Assembly: GCA_025345505.1 (NCBI GenBank)
Contig: JANVCC010000048.1
Location: 3,392,640-3,456,639 of the forward strand
Length of the DNA: 64,000 nucleotides
Reading direction: 5' to 3'
From: Todiramphus chloris collaris
Taxonomy: Eukaryota; Chordata; Aves; Coraciiformes; Alcedinidae
In this document: positions 1 to 9,905 of the stretch, piece by piece
Layout of the letters: the number at the start of each line of letters is the position of its first letter
Numbering within the stretch: the first letter of the stretch is position 1
Translations under genes and position numbers: made by a program
The notes under the pieces: generated by a model
What the model saw: only the letters and a program-made list of their open reading frames with translations
Told to the model about the DNA's origin: nothing
Databases searched by the model: none

Positions 1-545
1 ACTAAGCACCACAGAGCTGCTCACTCCCTCTCCCCCAGGGGGATGGGGGAGAGGATCAGAAGGGTAAAGGTAAGACAAATCATGGGTTGAGACGAGAACA
101 GTTTAATAATTGAAATAAAATAATAATAATAAAATGAACTGTAATTAAAAGGGAAATAGCAAGAAGAGAGAGAAATGAAACCCAAGGAGAACGAGTGATG
201 AAAAACAAGTGCCCACCACCATCCAACCAACCAATGCCCAACCTGTTCTCAAGCAGCAGCCCCCCTGGCCAGCCTTCCCCCCAGTTTATATGCTGAGTAC
301 CATGTCATATGGTATGGGATATCCCTTGGGCCAGTTGGGATCAGATGTCCTGGCTCTGTCCCCTCCCAGCTTCCTCGCTGGCAGGGCAGCGCGAGAAGAC
401 CAGAAGTCCTTGACTTTGAGTGAGCACTGCTCAGCAGCAAAACCATCCGTGTGTTATCAGCATCGTTTTCATCCATAATCCAAACCACGAGGCTATACCA
501 GCTACTGGGAAGAAAATTAACTCTGTCCCAGCCCAAAGCAGGACA
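1..545 (-). mobile_element. Endogenous retrovirus LTR, truncated by the window edge
   Basis: This segment reads as a long terminal repeat on the minus strand. Its right end is AGGACA, so the minus strand begins TGTCCT. On that strand a TATA-like CATATAAA occurs around 287-294, and AT-rich downstream sequence follows. It shares long stretches with the LTR at 40330-40920, for example the GAAGAAAATT block, the CCCCTCCCAGCTTC block and the CTGCTCAGCAG block. The other end and any target duplication lie outside the window. No internal retroviral coding sequence is visible here, so it may be a solo LTR. It sits in a CREM intron downstream of the ICER exon. LTR identity is fairly secure, but family assignment (ERVL- or ERVK-like) is not. 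Confidence 0.75.
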
Positions 546-1251
546 ACTTGGAAAAATTAAATGTAGACAAAAGCACTCTAGAGAGACTGAGAGGTAGAGC
601 AGTAACAAGACATCAGTCAGTTATAGTGGGGGGGAAAACCCCAAAACCTAAACTTCATTAAAATATTATTATTATTCCTATTGAGTTAATGCAGGTGCTT
701 CCCCGTTTAAATACAAAAAAAATGGGCTCAGGCTGTGCTTAGACTACGATTCCACAGCCATGTCCTGAAATCATTATCAGCTTAACCACTTTGCACCTCC
801 CCCCGCCCCCGCCTCGGTCCTGCGGGTAAAAGTGTTTGTGGAATTACAAGATGAACTGGACCAGTGAACTGACCCGCTGGATAATCCCCTGGGGTGGGGG
901 AGGAAGAGAGAAATCAGCTCAGGACAGCCCTGGTAGCACTAACAGGCAGCCATCCTGAACACAGGGCTCCCTGGTCTTGTACACCTACAAGAGAATCACT
1001 TAACCCTTTCAGTTCTCCACATCTCTTAGAAGTCCCAGTTATGTCAGTGGCACAATATTGTCAACTCTTTATAAAACTGCAATTTCAGAACTCTTCAGGC
1101 TCACCTTCATGCTGACCACATCACACACACTTTAGAGACTCTGTGGTAAGAACTACCTTTCTCAGTCTCTCATCACAGGTGAAAAGAGATGTTATCTTAG
1201 TTTCCATTAGCTACAACAAATGAGAAATCCAAATGATGATGATTTCGGAGT

Positions 1252-1346
1252 GATCTGCTCTAGTTCTGTCCTGCTCTGGCAGGGAGGTTGGACTTGATGA
1301 TCTTCAGAGGTCCCTTCCCACCACTACCATTCTGTGACTCTGTGAC
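1252..1346 (+). mobile_element. CR1 LINE 3' end fragment
   Basis: The block contains the conserved CR1 tail GGTTGGACTTGATGATCTTC, then a pyrimidine-rich GGTCCCTTCC segment, and ends in degenerate ATTCTGTGACTCTGTGA octamer-like repeats. It is a 5'-truncated, diverged copy in plus orientation, opposite to CREM transcription. Confidence 0.85.
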
Positions 1347-1975
1347 ATGAACCATTTTGAGATCAAGTCAAGGGGAAAGACCCATAACCCAGGTCACCTC
1401 AGCCCGGCGAGACCAACTACTTTGTTGTCTTTGTTTGACTTCCACTCAGGTGTTTAGCTAACAGGATTTACTGCTGATGCTACGAGGACTCTCTGAGAAC
1501 TGTACCTGCAACGTGGCTTAACAGAAGTGAGTCCCTATCTCAGTGGGGATCAGCAAACACCACTGTAAGTAACAGCATGAACAGCTTGACCAGGTTCCAA
1601 CAGAGTCTGTCCCCACCTCACAATTGGCTCACTTACAAACCTACCTGTGCAGGAACACAGACAAGTAACCATTGTGGTGGTACAGACCCTGTGAACCTAG
1701 ACATTGCAATTAAAACAAAAACCAAACCAAACAAAAAAAAAAAAGATAGCACTGACAAAGTACCTTTTAGTTGTGCAGCAATATGTGCTGTATGATACAT
1801 TATTGCAGATCGATTATTTCAGAGTCTGCAGAATGTTTTACATAATAACTCCAAAAAGGTAAAATAAAATACTGTTTCCCCCCCCCCCACCAAAGACACA
1901 GGGAAAGGTGAAACAGGCTTTAAGCACAGGGGATAAAATATACTTGAAAAAACTAATAGTTCAAGTCTAGTAATG

Positions 1976-2020
1976 TATTAATAATAATAATAGAGAGAAT
2001 AATAATAATAATAATATTAG
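1976..2020. repeat. AAT microsatellite, interrupted
   Basis: Two runs of the trinucleotide AAT are separated by a GAGAGA interruption, and a second TTAGAGAGAC motif follows. Confidence 0.9.
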
Positions 2021-2863
2021 AGAGACAGGTACCTTCCATTTCAGCACCTGAGGCAAAAAATCTCCCACACCTTGATCCAGTCTGACAAACCTCTGTGGTC
2101 ATTTCCAGTGAAACTCAATTTTTTGGAGTTTAAAGCCATTCCTAACATCTCAAGAGGTAGGACTGAGACTGTTCACAGAGCAATGCAGCTGGAGATGATG
2201 CATTTCCCTAACACATTGCCCCAGGTCTGTTGTTGTCATTGTTTTTTCCTTAAAATTGCAAGGGAGTAAAAAAGTCACTGAAAGCTTTGAGTTAAGATTT
2301 ACAAAAAGGGAATTATTAACAGGAAAAACAAACAAACCAACCAATCAAAACAAAACCACATCCAGAAGGGTTCAACTAACCTTGTTAAATAAGCTCTAAG
2401 GGAAAAAAAAATTTAAAGATCTATAAAAGGGATGGGGAGGGAATGAATAATAATCAACCACCTTCTGTTAGCAGGTTCCTGGAAAAAGTAACTCGCTGAA
2501 CACTAGAGAGCATCCCTGCACTGGAGCTCTTTGAGTGACTCTCCAGGAGAAAAACCAGCCTGCTGAATGCGATGCATTGGCTCGGCTCTTCTCCCCTCCT
2601 GTGACTCACAGCGACCAGATCAGCAGAGGGCTTTGGACCTCACCACTGAACTGGCTGAGCAAGGCGTGAATCACTATCCCCTTCGAGCAGAACAGAAACT
2701 TAAACCAACAACGACAACAAAAATGATTCCCAAAAGAAGATCCTGGGAAACAAGCCGTCCCAGCAAGGCAGGCACTGGTTGCGAACTGGTTAACAGCGCG
2801 GGCCTGCCGGGGGCAACTGACGGAGCAGAAAGGAACTGACTGCATCGCAGCGTGACTCGGGGC

Positions 2864-2871
2864 TGACGTCA
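2864..2871. promoter_or_regulatory. Consensus CRE (TGACGTCA)
   Basis: This is an exact 8-bp palindrome, the full consensus for CREB/CREM/ATF1 dimers. It is the only perfect copy I found in the CREM part of the window. A CREM product could bind it and feed back on its own gene, which is inferred from the motif only. Confidence 0.65.
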
Positions 2872-2955
2872 ATGTGCATCTTGTTTGGAGTTGAACTTTC
2901 CCAGTTCCCCGCTGCAGCGCGATTCCAGGAAATGCGGTGACGCCAGCCTCCTGAG

Positions 2956-2989
2956 CTCGGTTAGCTGAGGAACTCGGTTAGCCGAGGAA
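2956..2989. repeat. 17-bp tandem duplication
   Basis: Two adjacent 17-bp units (2956-2972 and 2973-2989) differ at one base: CTCGGTTAGCTGAGGAA and CTCGGTTAGCCGAGGAA. They lie in the GC-rich block beside the CRE. Confidence 0.9.
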
Positions 2990-3511
2990 CAGAGCGCTCG
3001 GGGGCCGGGGGAGACGGGGGCTGGCAGCGCGGTACCCACGGGGGCTGCGCTCTGCGCTCCCCCGCTCCCCCAGCAACGAACGCCCGGGGTTTGCCGGCGC
3101 TGCCGGGGCAACGCGGGGCTGGCTTTCCACAGCTCTGCTTCCCCCTGCTTTAGCTGCCAAATCCCGAGCGTTTGTTGCTGAATAAAAAAAGCAGCTTTGT
3201 TTTCACAAAAGCACAGGAACATCTCCCCGGTAAAGGAGAATTTGAAAGAAGAGTGGCGGGTGGGTTATTTTAGCAAAGCCCCGCGTCCAACAGTGCCCAT
3301 CGGTTACCCATCTGTGCCAGAACTCGGGTGCTAGCAGGGATTTCCCCCCCTCCAATCACTGCCCTGACCAGCTAAAACCAGAAGCTATTCCTACCCGTTT
3401 TGAACGATAAAAAGAGCCACGGCAACAGGTTCAAAAAGCAAACGTCACAAATAACCTGAACGCTGCCCAGACATCCAAAACCACCGCGCAGAAGACGAGC
3501 AAAATGTGTAC

Positions 3512-3536
3512 CTGTTTCATCCCCCGTCACAGCCAT
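3512..3536 (-). CDS. CREM: ICER first coding exon (CREM internal promoter P2 product)
   Basis: On the minus strand the exon reads MAVTGDET plus one base, followed by the donor G|GTACAC. MAVTGDET is the known unique N-terminus of ICER, the inducible cAMP early repressor made from the internal CREM promoter. In mammals this short exon is spliced directly to the exons carrying the bZIP domain, giving a small protein with DNA-binding and dimerisation regions but no activation or kinase-inducible domain. ICER therefore occupies CREs and represses cAMP-induced genes, including its own. The phase (one extra base) matches the phase at the end of the Q2 exon at 6575, as expected if both can join the same downstream exon. 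Those bZIP exons are outside the window. The frame is open upstream, with an in-frame ATG at 3611. Confidence 0.93.
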
Positions 3537-3635
3537 GATCAGCTTCTGCACACACGGCTCTCCCGTGCCTCTAGCAGAGCTCGGCGTGAACTGTTCCAAA
3601 GTAGCAAGCATGTGCAGGATTACCAGCGAGAGCGC

Positions 3636-3678
3636 TGACATCACAGTGACCTCACTCGCTTACCGCTCTCATTAATAT
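3636..3678 (-). promoter_or_regulatory. CREM: ICER (P2) promoter: paired CRE-like elements
   Basis: Two CRE-like octamers lie 3 bp apart, TGACATCA (3636-3643) and TGACCTCA (3647-3654) on the plus strand, or TGAGGTCA then TGATGTCA on the transcribed minus strand. They begin 100 bp upstream of the ICER ATG. Closely spaced CRE-like octamers at this place are the hallmark of the mammalian ICER promoter, where four cAMP autoregulatory elements (CAREs) drive induction and ICER then shuts it down. Only one clear pair is visible here. An AT-rich ATTAATAT (3671-3678) lies further upstream and could be a TATA-like element. The start site cannot be fixed from sequence. Confidence 0.75.
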
Positions 3679-3902
3679 GCTCTGTCACCGGAGCAGCTCA
3701 CTGAAACGGCAGCTGGAGAAACTCCTTTTCCAGTAACACCACCCCCTTTTGGTTTGGTTTTTTTTTTTTTTGCCTTCCTCTTCCATATTTCTATAAGCCT
3801 AGCTTTGTTCTTTTGCCCTGAATTATTCATAAAGCTACAGAAAGCACTCACTACAAAGCTGGCTCTAAAACAAGACCTGAAAATTCAGGGTGCTGACAGA
3901 AA

Positions 3903-3922
3903 TGCTCTAGAATTCTAGAGCA
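3903..3922. repeat. 20-bp perfect palindrome plus a third half-copy
   Basis: TGCTCTAGAATTCTAGAGCA is its own reverse complement. A direct half-copy, TGCTCTAGAAT, follows at 3928-3938. It lies about 250 bp upstream of the ICER CRE pair. Function is unknown. Confidence 0.9.
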
Positions 3923-3939
3923 AATGTTGCTCTAGAATG

Positions 3940-6574
3940 GCAAGGAGTGGGTATAAACCAGGGAAAGTGGAAAAAGACATGCAATTGTTTTGAATGGAGC
4001 AGTTCCACTGAAAGGCAGGGAGCTCTGACAGGCATGCAAGACAGGAAAGCTTACCAAGCTGTAACAAACAGGCAAGTGAAATGTTAAATCACTCTGCTTG
4101 GGGGTGGTAACCCACAACCCATTCACTTCATTTTAGTTAGAAGCATCAGAAAAGACTGAAGAAAGCTTAAAGTCAACCTCAAGCTAGTGATTTCAGATGC
4201 TCTAACAGGCTGCACAGTAGCTCTGGGTAAGAGCTACACCCCTCCTTTTTCAAAATAAGTCCAAGAGATCTACATGACTTCCTTTTTTTTTTTTCCCTTT
4301 GTTTATTTTTTTAAACTATCTTTAGCAGAATTCCTCCTCATTTACCTCAATTGAAATGGAATTATTTTCAGAGCAACAGTCCAGGTACCTGTGTGTACTT
4401 GGGGCATACCAAACTTGTAAGGCTTTTGTCTGTAGGGAACAAATTCAGACTGGGGATTTGTCAGCTGTGAAGTTACGCCCAGGACAGCAATAATGGAAGG
4501 ATCAGTGGAAAAAAGGAGTGTCCTGTGATTACAGGACCCCTTTGGGATCGTACAAACAGATGATCACAAATGAAGCATGCAAGAAATTCAAGCCACAGTC
4601 CTGATATCACTATTCGTATCACTGACCATACCATGAAAACACACAGATCCAAACAGAATGGTCTTTGATGCAAATTTCCTACGCTCATTTTCACCAATAA
4701 TTAAACCCTTGCTTTTGCTTCAGCTAGCAAAAAACCCCCAAACTTTTAACCTGTATTAGGAAACTGTCAGTTCATTAGAACTACCTCTTATTTTGCCTTT
4801 GAATGTAAACTTGCAGCAAATGAAATAATCAGTCAGATGGATCAACACCTTTGGCACTTTCACACTAAGCATTTTTCCCTGTGGCAGGTTATCAGAAACT
4901 AGCAAACACAGGGGTGATGTGATGCCAGCCATCATTAGGTGAGATTCATAAACAAACACTTCAGAAAAATTAGAAATACATATGCTGTCTGAAAGACTCT
5001 GAAACAGATCTTTTCTGCCGTAGGATTGATATTTGTTTGTTGTTTTGGGTCTCTTTCCTTGGGTTTTTTTTTTTTTTCTATGAATATGACAAATACAATT
5101 TTATGATAAAAAGATACCTAAGTGGAAAGATTCTTAAGCAGAATGTTGGTTTCCTGTATTATAATCCGTGCTACCATGATATTAGGCAAAGAGTCAACTA
5201 CAAAGTGTATGTAAATGACAAATGTCCATAAATTATATTCCTGCAGACTTTGTAGCACAGGCAAGATGATCTGTAGCGAGGGCACGAGAGATGTGTAGGT
5301 CCAACTAATTCCATTGTCTTACTCCATCCTGAATAACTCAGGTTTGTTGATGATGTGCAATTATTATCATAAAGAGATGTGTATTACTGTAAACATTCTT
5401 TTGAACTCTTTTTATATACCGGTTCTTATTAAGGATTACAAATAATAATAATAATAATTCCTGTATCATCAGTGTGTATAGTAAGTTGAAACCTTTTATC
5501 TCCTCACCATCTCCAAGTTCATGCTCACTTAACTCTTTATTCCCTTTTGTATTTTTATGTGTATGTTATGCAGCATTTCTCGCTGTGTCAACAGCTACGA
5601 GCATCACTAAAGCACTGGACCTCAACCTGAACCTCACCAACTGTCTCAGGTATTTGTGTCTACATTAAGTCAATACTCTCATCCACTCCATGAATTCACA
5701 TTTAAAGTCTTCTAGCTCTTCTCATGGTTTATTTCAGATAACTGTTTTGACTTCAGAAAGCATTATATATAGCCCTCCCCCCCCCACACTTCTCTCTACC
5801 AAAGGAAGATAAATTCCCTATCTCCTCCATGGCAGCTATTAATTTAGTGTCTCCATACAGAAATCTCTTCCCTGTTTTCACCCATCATCCTCAGCATAAC
5901 CCAAATCCCAACCCTGCTTCCCCTGGTATTAATATGAATCCAAGATGCTTTTGGTTCTCAATCTCCCTCAGCATTTCCAAAAGGCCAGGAACAGTGGAAG
6001 GCAAAAAAACTCCTGCATAAACAACAATAAGGTTCAAGAATTCACTATTGCCAGTGAATATTCAGTGCACATGTGTGCACTGTACAGCACCTACAAAGTG
6101 AGAAAACTAGCTTCAGTAAAGGATCTTCCTTCCAGTAACTACAAGGGTCAGAAATTGCAAGGAAACTCTGCCCTAAACATATCCAAAGAACTTCAGAACT
6201 TGTGTTTTATTAAGACTGATTAACTGCTGAAAATAAAACAAACTAGTTTCATGTATTAAATGAGATGCACCTCGTGTCAATCTGTAACAGCACCTTTACT
6301 GCAATTAAACATGTCTCTCAAGTCTGGACAAGGGAATTCAAAGCAGAAAGTGAGTTTATACTGTTATTTCCTCCTCCTAACTTTTTTTTAATCAAAAGAA
6401 GTAGCTGCTTTACCGAGCAGAGAAACTGAGTCTCCTCCTAAGACTGCCTTTTATCTTATTCTTCATAAATATTTTATTTACTAACCTAACAGCGTCGACA
6501 CAAAACAAAAAGCCTTTTAAGCAAAATTGGTTTAGATGAAAAAAACTAAAATGCAGTAGATGAATAAAATATAC
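3940..6574. other. CREM intron between the Q2 exon and the ICER promoter
   Basis: This is AT-rich intronic sequence with poly-T and AAT tracts (for example about 5440-5458). No conserved exon or strong repeat was recognised. Short open frames are present but look random. Confidence 0.55.
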
Positions 6575-6763
6575 CTTGAACAACAACTTGGCTTCCGGGA
6601 ACAAAGAACTGTTGCGTGCCATCGGGTGATTGTCCAGCATATTGCACAATGGTAGCGCCCGGCTGAGGAGCTCCTGAATTGGTCATTGTTAACGTCTGCA
6701 GTCCTTGGACACCATCAGAGGCTGGGTTAGAAATCTGGATTGTACCACCTTGAGTTATAGTAA
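6575..6763 (-). CDS. CREM: CREM exon, second glutamine-rich domain (Q2/tau2)
   Basis: The 189-nt exon begins after acceptor TCTTTAG and ends at donor CAAG|GTATAT. It encodes 62 whole codons including TQGGTIQIS, DGVQGLQTLTMTNSG, GATIVQYAG and QQFFVPGSQVVVQ. The phrases QTLTMTNSG and FFVPGSQVVVQ, with Phe-Phe where CREB1 has Ile-Leu, identify CREM rather than CREB1 or ATF1. In the family this domain is a constitutive activator that contacts the TFIID machinery. Isoforms lacking both glutamine-rich exons act as repressors. The exon starts by completing an Ile codon split with exon 12805-12950 and ends one base into the next codon, so it can be spliced to the downstream DNA-binding exons outside the window. 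Confidence 0.97.
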
Positions 6764-7500
6764 CTAAAGACAAACACACAAAGACAAGTTAAGCAGTAGA
6801 CAGAAACAGAGGACACTTGTTGAAAAGCACAGCCCGCTCTTTAAAAGAAGAATTGTCTCACAGGACTCCTGGTCCCCTCCTTGCTTAAAGGTCGAGTGTG
6901 CAGTGGAACTTACATTGTGTAAATACTCATTTCCACAAATATAAAGCCTCTCATGTGGTGCCTGCCATGTGACACAGTTAACAAGCAGTGTTCCACACAT
7001 GCTTTCAGAAATATTAACTCTCCTAAAATAGTTTTAATACAAGAAAAAAAAAAAAAAAGAAAGAAAAAATAGTAGATCCTGGCCATACAGAATCACTGCT
7101 TTTGAAACACTAATGCAGGAAAGTCATCAAAAATAAACAAATAAATAAAAGCTGTGTTTATCAACTCCCACAAAACAAAAACCAGGACATCCAGACAGAA
7201 GAAGGGCAAGTCTTCTGACACTTGCAATGCTTTGCCTCATGTCTAAGGCAGTTCAGCCCACTAACATTTGCCCAGGCTGTACAAAGCTTTACAGACTTCA
7301 ATACTTAGGTCAAATGAGAAACAGAACAAAGCTTCCCCCCCCAGCAATATAAAAAGTACAACTAGACTTTTCCCATCTAAAAAAAAAAATCATATTGTGT
7401 TGCTCACCATAATGAAACATTTTGGAGGAAAACCCATTCCCTAGAGAGGTTATCAATTGCATGTTACAATTACCATTGTCTTTGTTAAGAGCAGAAACAT

Positions 7501-8535
7501 CATAGAATGGTTTGGGTTGGAGGGAACCTTAAAGACCATCGAGTTCTAAACCTCCTACCACCCACTAGACCGGGTTGGTCAAAGCCCCATCCAACGTGGT
7601 CTGGAACATGTCCAGGGAGGAGGCAGCCACAGCCTCTCTGGGCAACCTCTTCCTGTGCCTCACTACCCTGAAGGGAAGGAATTTTTCCTACTAATCTACA
7701 TCTACCCTTTTTCAGTTTAAAACTTACACTCCTGAATCACTAGACCTCCTGATAAAGAGCCCTTCCCCATTTTTCTTGTAGGCTCCTTTAAGTACTTGAA
7801 GGCTACTAGAGGGTCTCCCTGGAGCCTTCTCTTCTCTGGGATGAACAACCCCAACTCTCTCAGCCTGTCCTCAGGGGCTCCAGCCTTCTGATCATCTTCA
7901 TGGTCCTGCTCTGGATCTGCTCATGCAGCTCCATGTCTTTCTTACACTGGGGGCCCCAAAGCTGAAGGTGGGGTCTCACCAAAGTAGCAGAGAGCAGAAG
8001 AATCACCTCCCTTGTCCTCCTGACCATGCTACTTTTGGTGCAGCCCAGGATACAGCTGGCCTTCTGGGCTGCAAACACATATTGTTGGCTCACGTAGAGT
8101 TCTTCATCCACCAATGCCCCCAAGTCCCTCTCCACAGAGCTGCTCTCGATCCACTCATTGCCCAGCCTGTATTTGTGCTTGGAATTGCCCTGTGCAGGAC
8201 CTTGCACTCGGCCTTGTTGAACTCCATGAGGCTGTCACAGTTTCCCACCTCTCCAGCCTGTCAAGGTCCCTCTGGATGGCATCCCTTCCCTCCAGCCTGT
8301 CACCACACCACACAGCTTGAGGTTGCCCACAAACTTGCTGAGGGTGCACTTGATCCTACTGTCTATGTCTCTGACCAAGATGTTAAATAACACTGGTTTC
8401 AACACGGACCCCTGAGGGAAACCACTCCTTACTGGTCTCCTCCTGGACCATGAGCCATTGATGGCAACTCTCCGAGTGCGACCCATCCAGGCAATTCCTT
8501 ACGCACCAAGTGATCCACCCATCAAATCCACGTGT
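7501..8535 (-). mobile_element. CR1 LINE, about 1 kb, dead reverse-transcriptase fragment
   Basis: The 3' tail lies at the left (CATAGAATGG with the GGTTGGAGGGAACCTT block), so the element is on the minus strand. Minus-strand frames show the CR1 ORF2 reverse-transcriptase region. Around 8331-8425 a GFPQGSVL motif is followed by FVGN (8322-8333) where active elements have a YADD or FADD catalytic box. Further along there is KHKYRLGNEWIE and then ATLVRPHLQLWGPQ. Frames are interrupted between these blocks. The copy is 5'-truncated and cannot be active. It lies in a CREM intron in the same orientation as the gene. Confidence 0.93.
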
Positions 8536-9182
8536 CTTCTGTTACTTAAAACACTCCTGGAACTTTTAGATCAGAATCCAACTCCCAAGAAGTAAAAGAT
8601 ATTTAAACAGCAACCACTGTTATTGTATTTAAAAATCATGCACATGTATCGTGTACAGATCCAGGATTGACAACTCCTCTGGATTTCACTGTCAGAGGCA
8701 CAATATTTTATGTCATTCCTGAAGGTTCAGCTCTGGTTACCTGAACATATGATCTGTTAGACACCCATGTGAGTTTTGGAGATAGTGATTTCAAATGTTC
8801 TGTTCTGCCAACAACGGGTTATCTTGAAAGTGCAACATCAAACAGGAACACTTCAAAGAGCACTGAGATACTAACAGTTGATTAGTAAACTTATTCATAA
8901 ATCAGACAATGGTAACCATCTACTAGAAGATCAGGTCATTTTTTGAGAGCATAATAAGAGTCATCTACCAAAACTGTCAAATCCCAACAGGTGTATTAGC
9001 TTCTTTTTGGGGAAAATGCAGAATTCCTCTCATGCTGAAGGAAGCGGAGAGCCCTGTTTCCAACACCAGAACAGAGTTCACCACAGACCTCCAGTCCTAC
9101 CCTCAGAATGGGGAACATGTCATGTAGAAACTGGCTGGGTGCTGCGCACAGGCTCCAAAAGGCATTGGGAAAAAAGGCAAAA

Positions 9183-9320
9183 ATCATAGAATCCCAGAAT
9201 GGTAGGAGTTGGAAGGGACCTCTGGAGATCATCGAGTCCAGCCCCCCTGCCAGAGCAGGAACACCCAGGGCAGGCTGAGCAAGATGTTTTGGCCTGGCCT
9301 CCAAAGCAGAAAGTGCTCCT
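9183..9320 (-). mobile_element. CR1 LINE 3' end fragment
   Basis: It starts with AATCATAGAATCCCAGAATG and continues with GTTGGAAGGGACCTCTGGAG, the reverse-orientation CR1 tail. The right boundary is approximate. Confidence 0.88.
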
Positions 9321-9823
9321 TCTGGGGGCAGGGCAGAAGAGAAAGAAGCAAAATAAATAAATAAATTATTGACTCTTCTATTCTGCACAAGATTCAGGAC
9401 AAGACCAGGTTCCCAGCAGGACATGTCACCTTCACCTCCCAAAGAAGTTACACACAGACAGATCCTGCCTCTGGCAGAGTTAGCACCAAAAACTGGTACG
9501 CTTACACCATCACAGTACCCTGCCACATAAAAACCAGTCAGCTGGGCTGCTGGGCAGTGAAACATCAGCACAGAACCATACAAACTTCTCTGCTCCACAG
9601 CCAGCCTGAGTAAACAATTATGTCGCAGCTGTCCTGCAGTTATTCACTGAGATCACAACCCAGCACTTTCTAAACAACAGAGAAATAACTCCAGTAACTG
9701 TGTCCCTTACAGGGCAGATCGCTGCTGTATGAGCAGAACAAGGCACTGTCCCCGCGCCAGTCACTCTCCTGATCTCAGTCACTGCACAAACCTCTGGAGT
9801 TCTACTGGAAATTGGGCCTTCTG

Positions 9824-9905
9824 CGAGGAATCACGGAACCATTTAGGTTGGAAAAGACCCTTGGGATCATCGTGTCCAACCATGCAGGAGTGCAGGACTT
9901 TGCTG
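9824..9905 (-). mobile_element. Short, old CR1 LINE tail
   Basis: The core GGTTGGAAAAGACCCTTGGG with ATCATCGTGTCCAACCATGC matches the reverse CR1 tail. It is diverged and the limits are approximate. Confidence 0.7.

Larger units (their letters stand above)
546..2550. other. CREM intron sequence, no gene seen
   Basis: This is AT-rich intronic sequence between the ICER exon and the bZIP exons, which lie off the left edge. It holds a short CR1 tail (1252-1346), an AAT-type microsatellite (about 1976-2020) and short homopolymers. I looked for the small acidic CREM exon that can precede the bZIP exons and did not find it here. The short open frames carry no recognisable similarity. Confidence 0.6.
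2560..3330. promoter_or_regulatory. GC-rich intronic block with a perfect CRE
   Basis: The block is clearly richer in G, C and CpG than the surrounding intron. It lies 200-950 bp downstream of the ICER first exon on the CREM strand. It contains the palindromic CRE TGACGTCA at 2864-2871, a STAT-type TTCCAGGAA at 2923-2931, a TGACGCC half site near 2939 and a 17-bp tandem duplication at 2956-2989. No conserved exon was recognised in it. The composition and motifs suggest an intronic enhancer or minor promoter. That is inference, because transcription cannot be seen from sequence. Confidence 0.45.

Noticed and set aside
1..3511. Search for the small acidic CREM exon and the bZIP exons
   Set aside because: No sequence matching these conserved exons was found before the left edge. 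They are presumably outside the window.
8996..9598. 200-codon minus-strand open frame
   Set aside because: It overlaps a CR1 tail, has no recognisable domain and no conserved splice context in the CREM intron.
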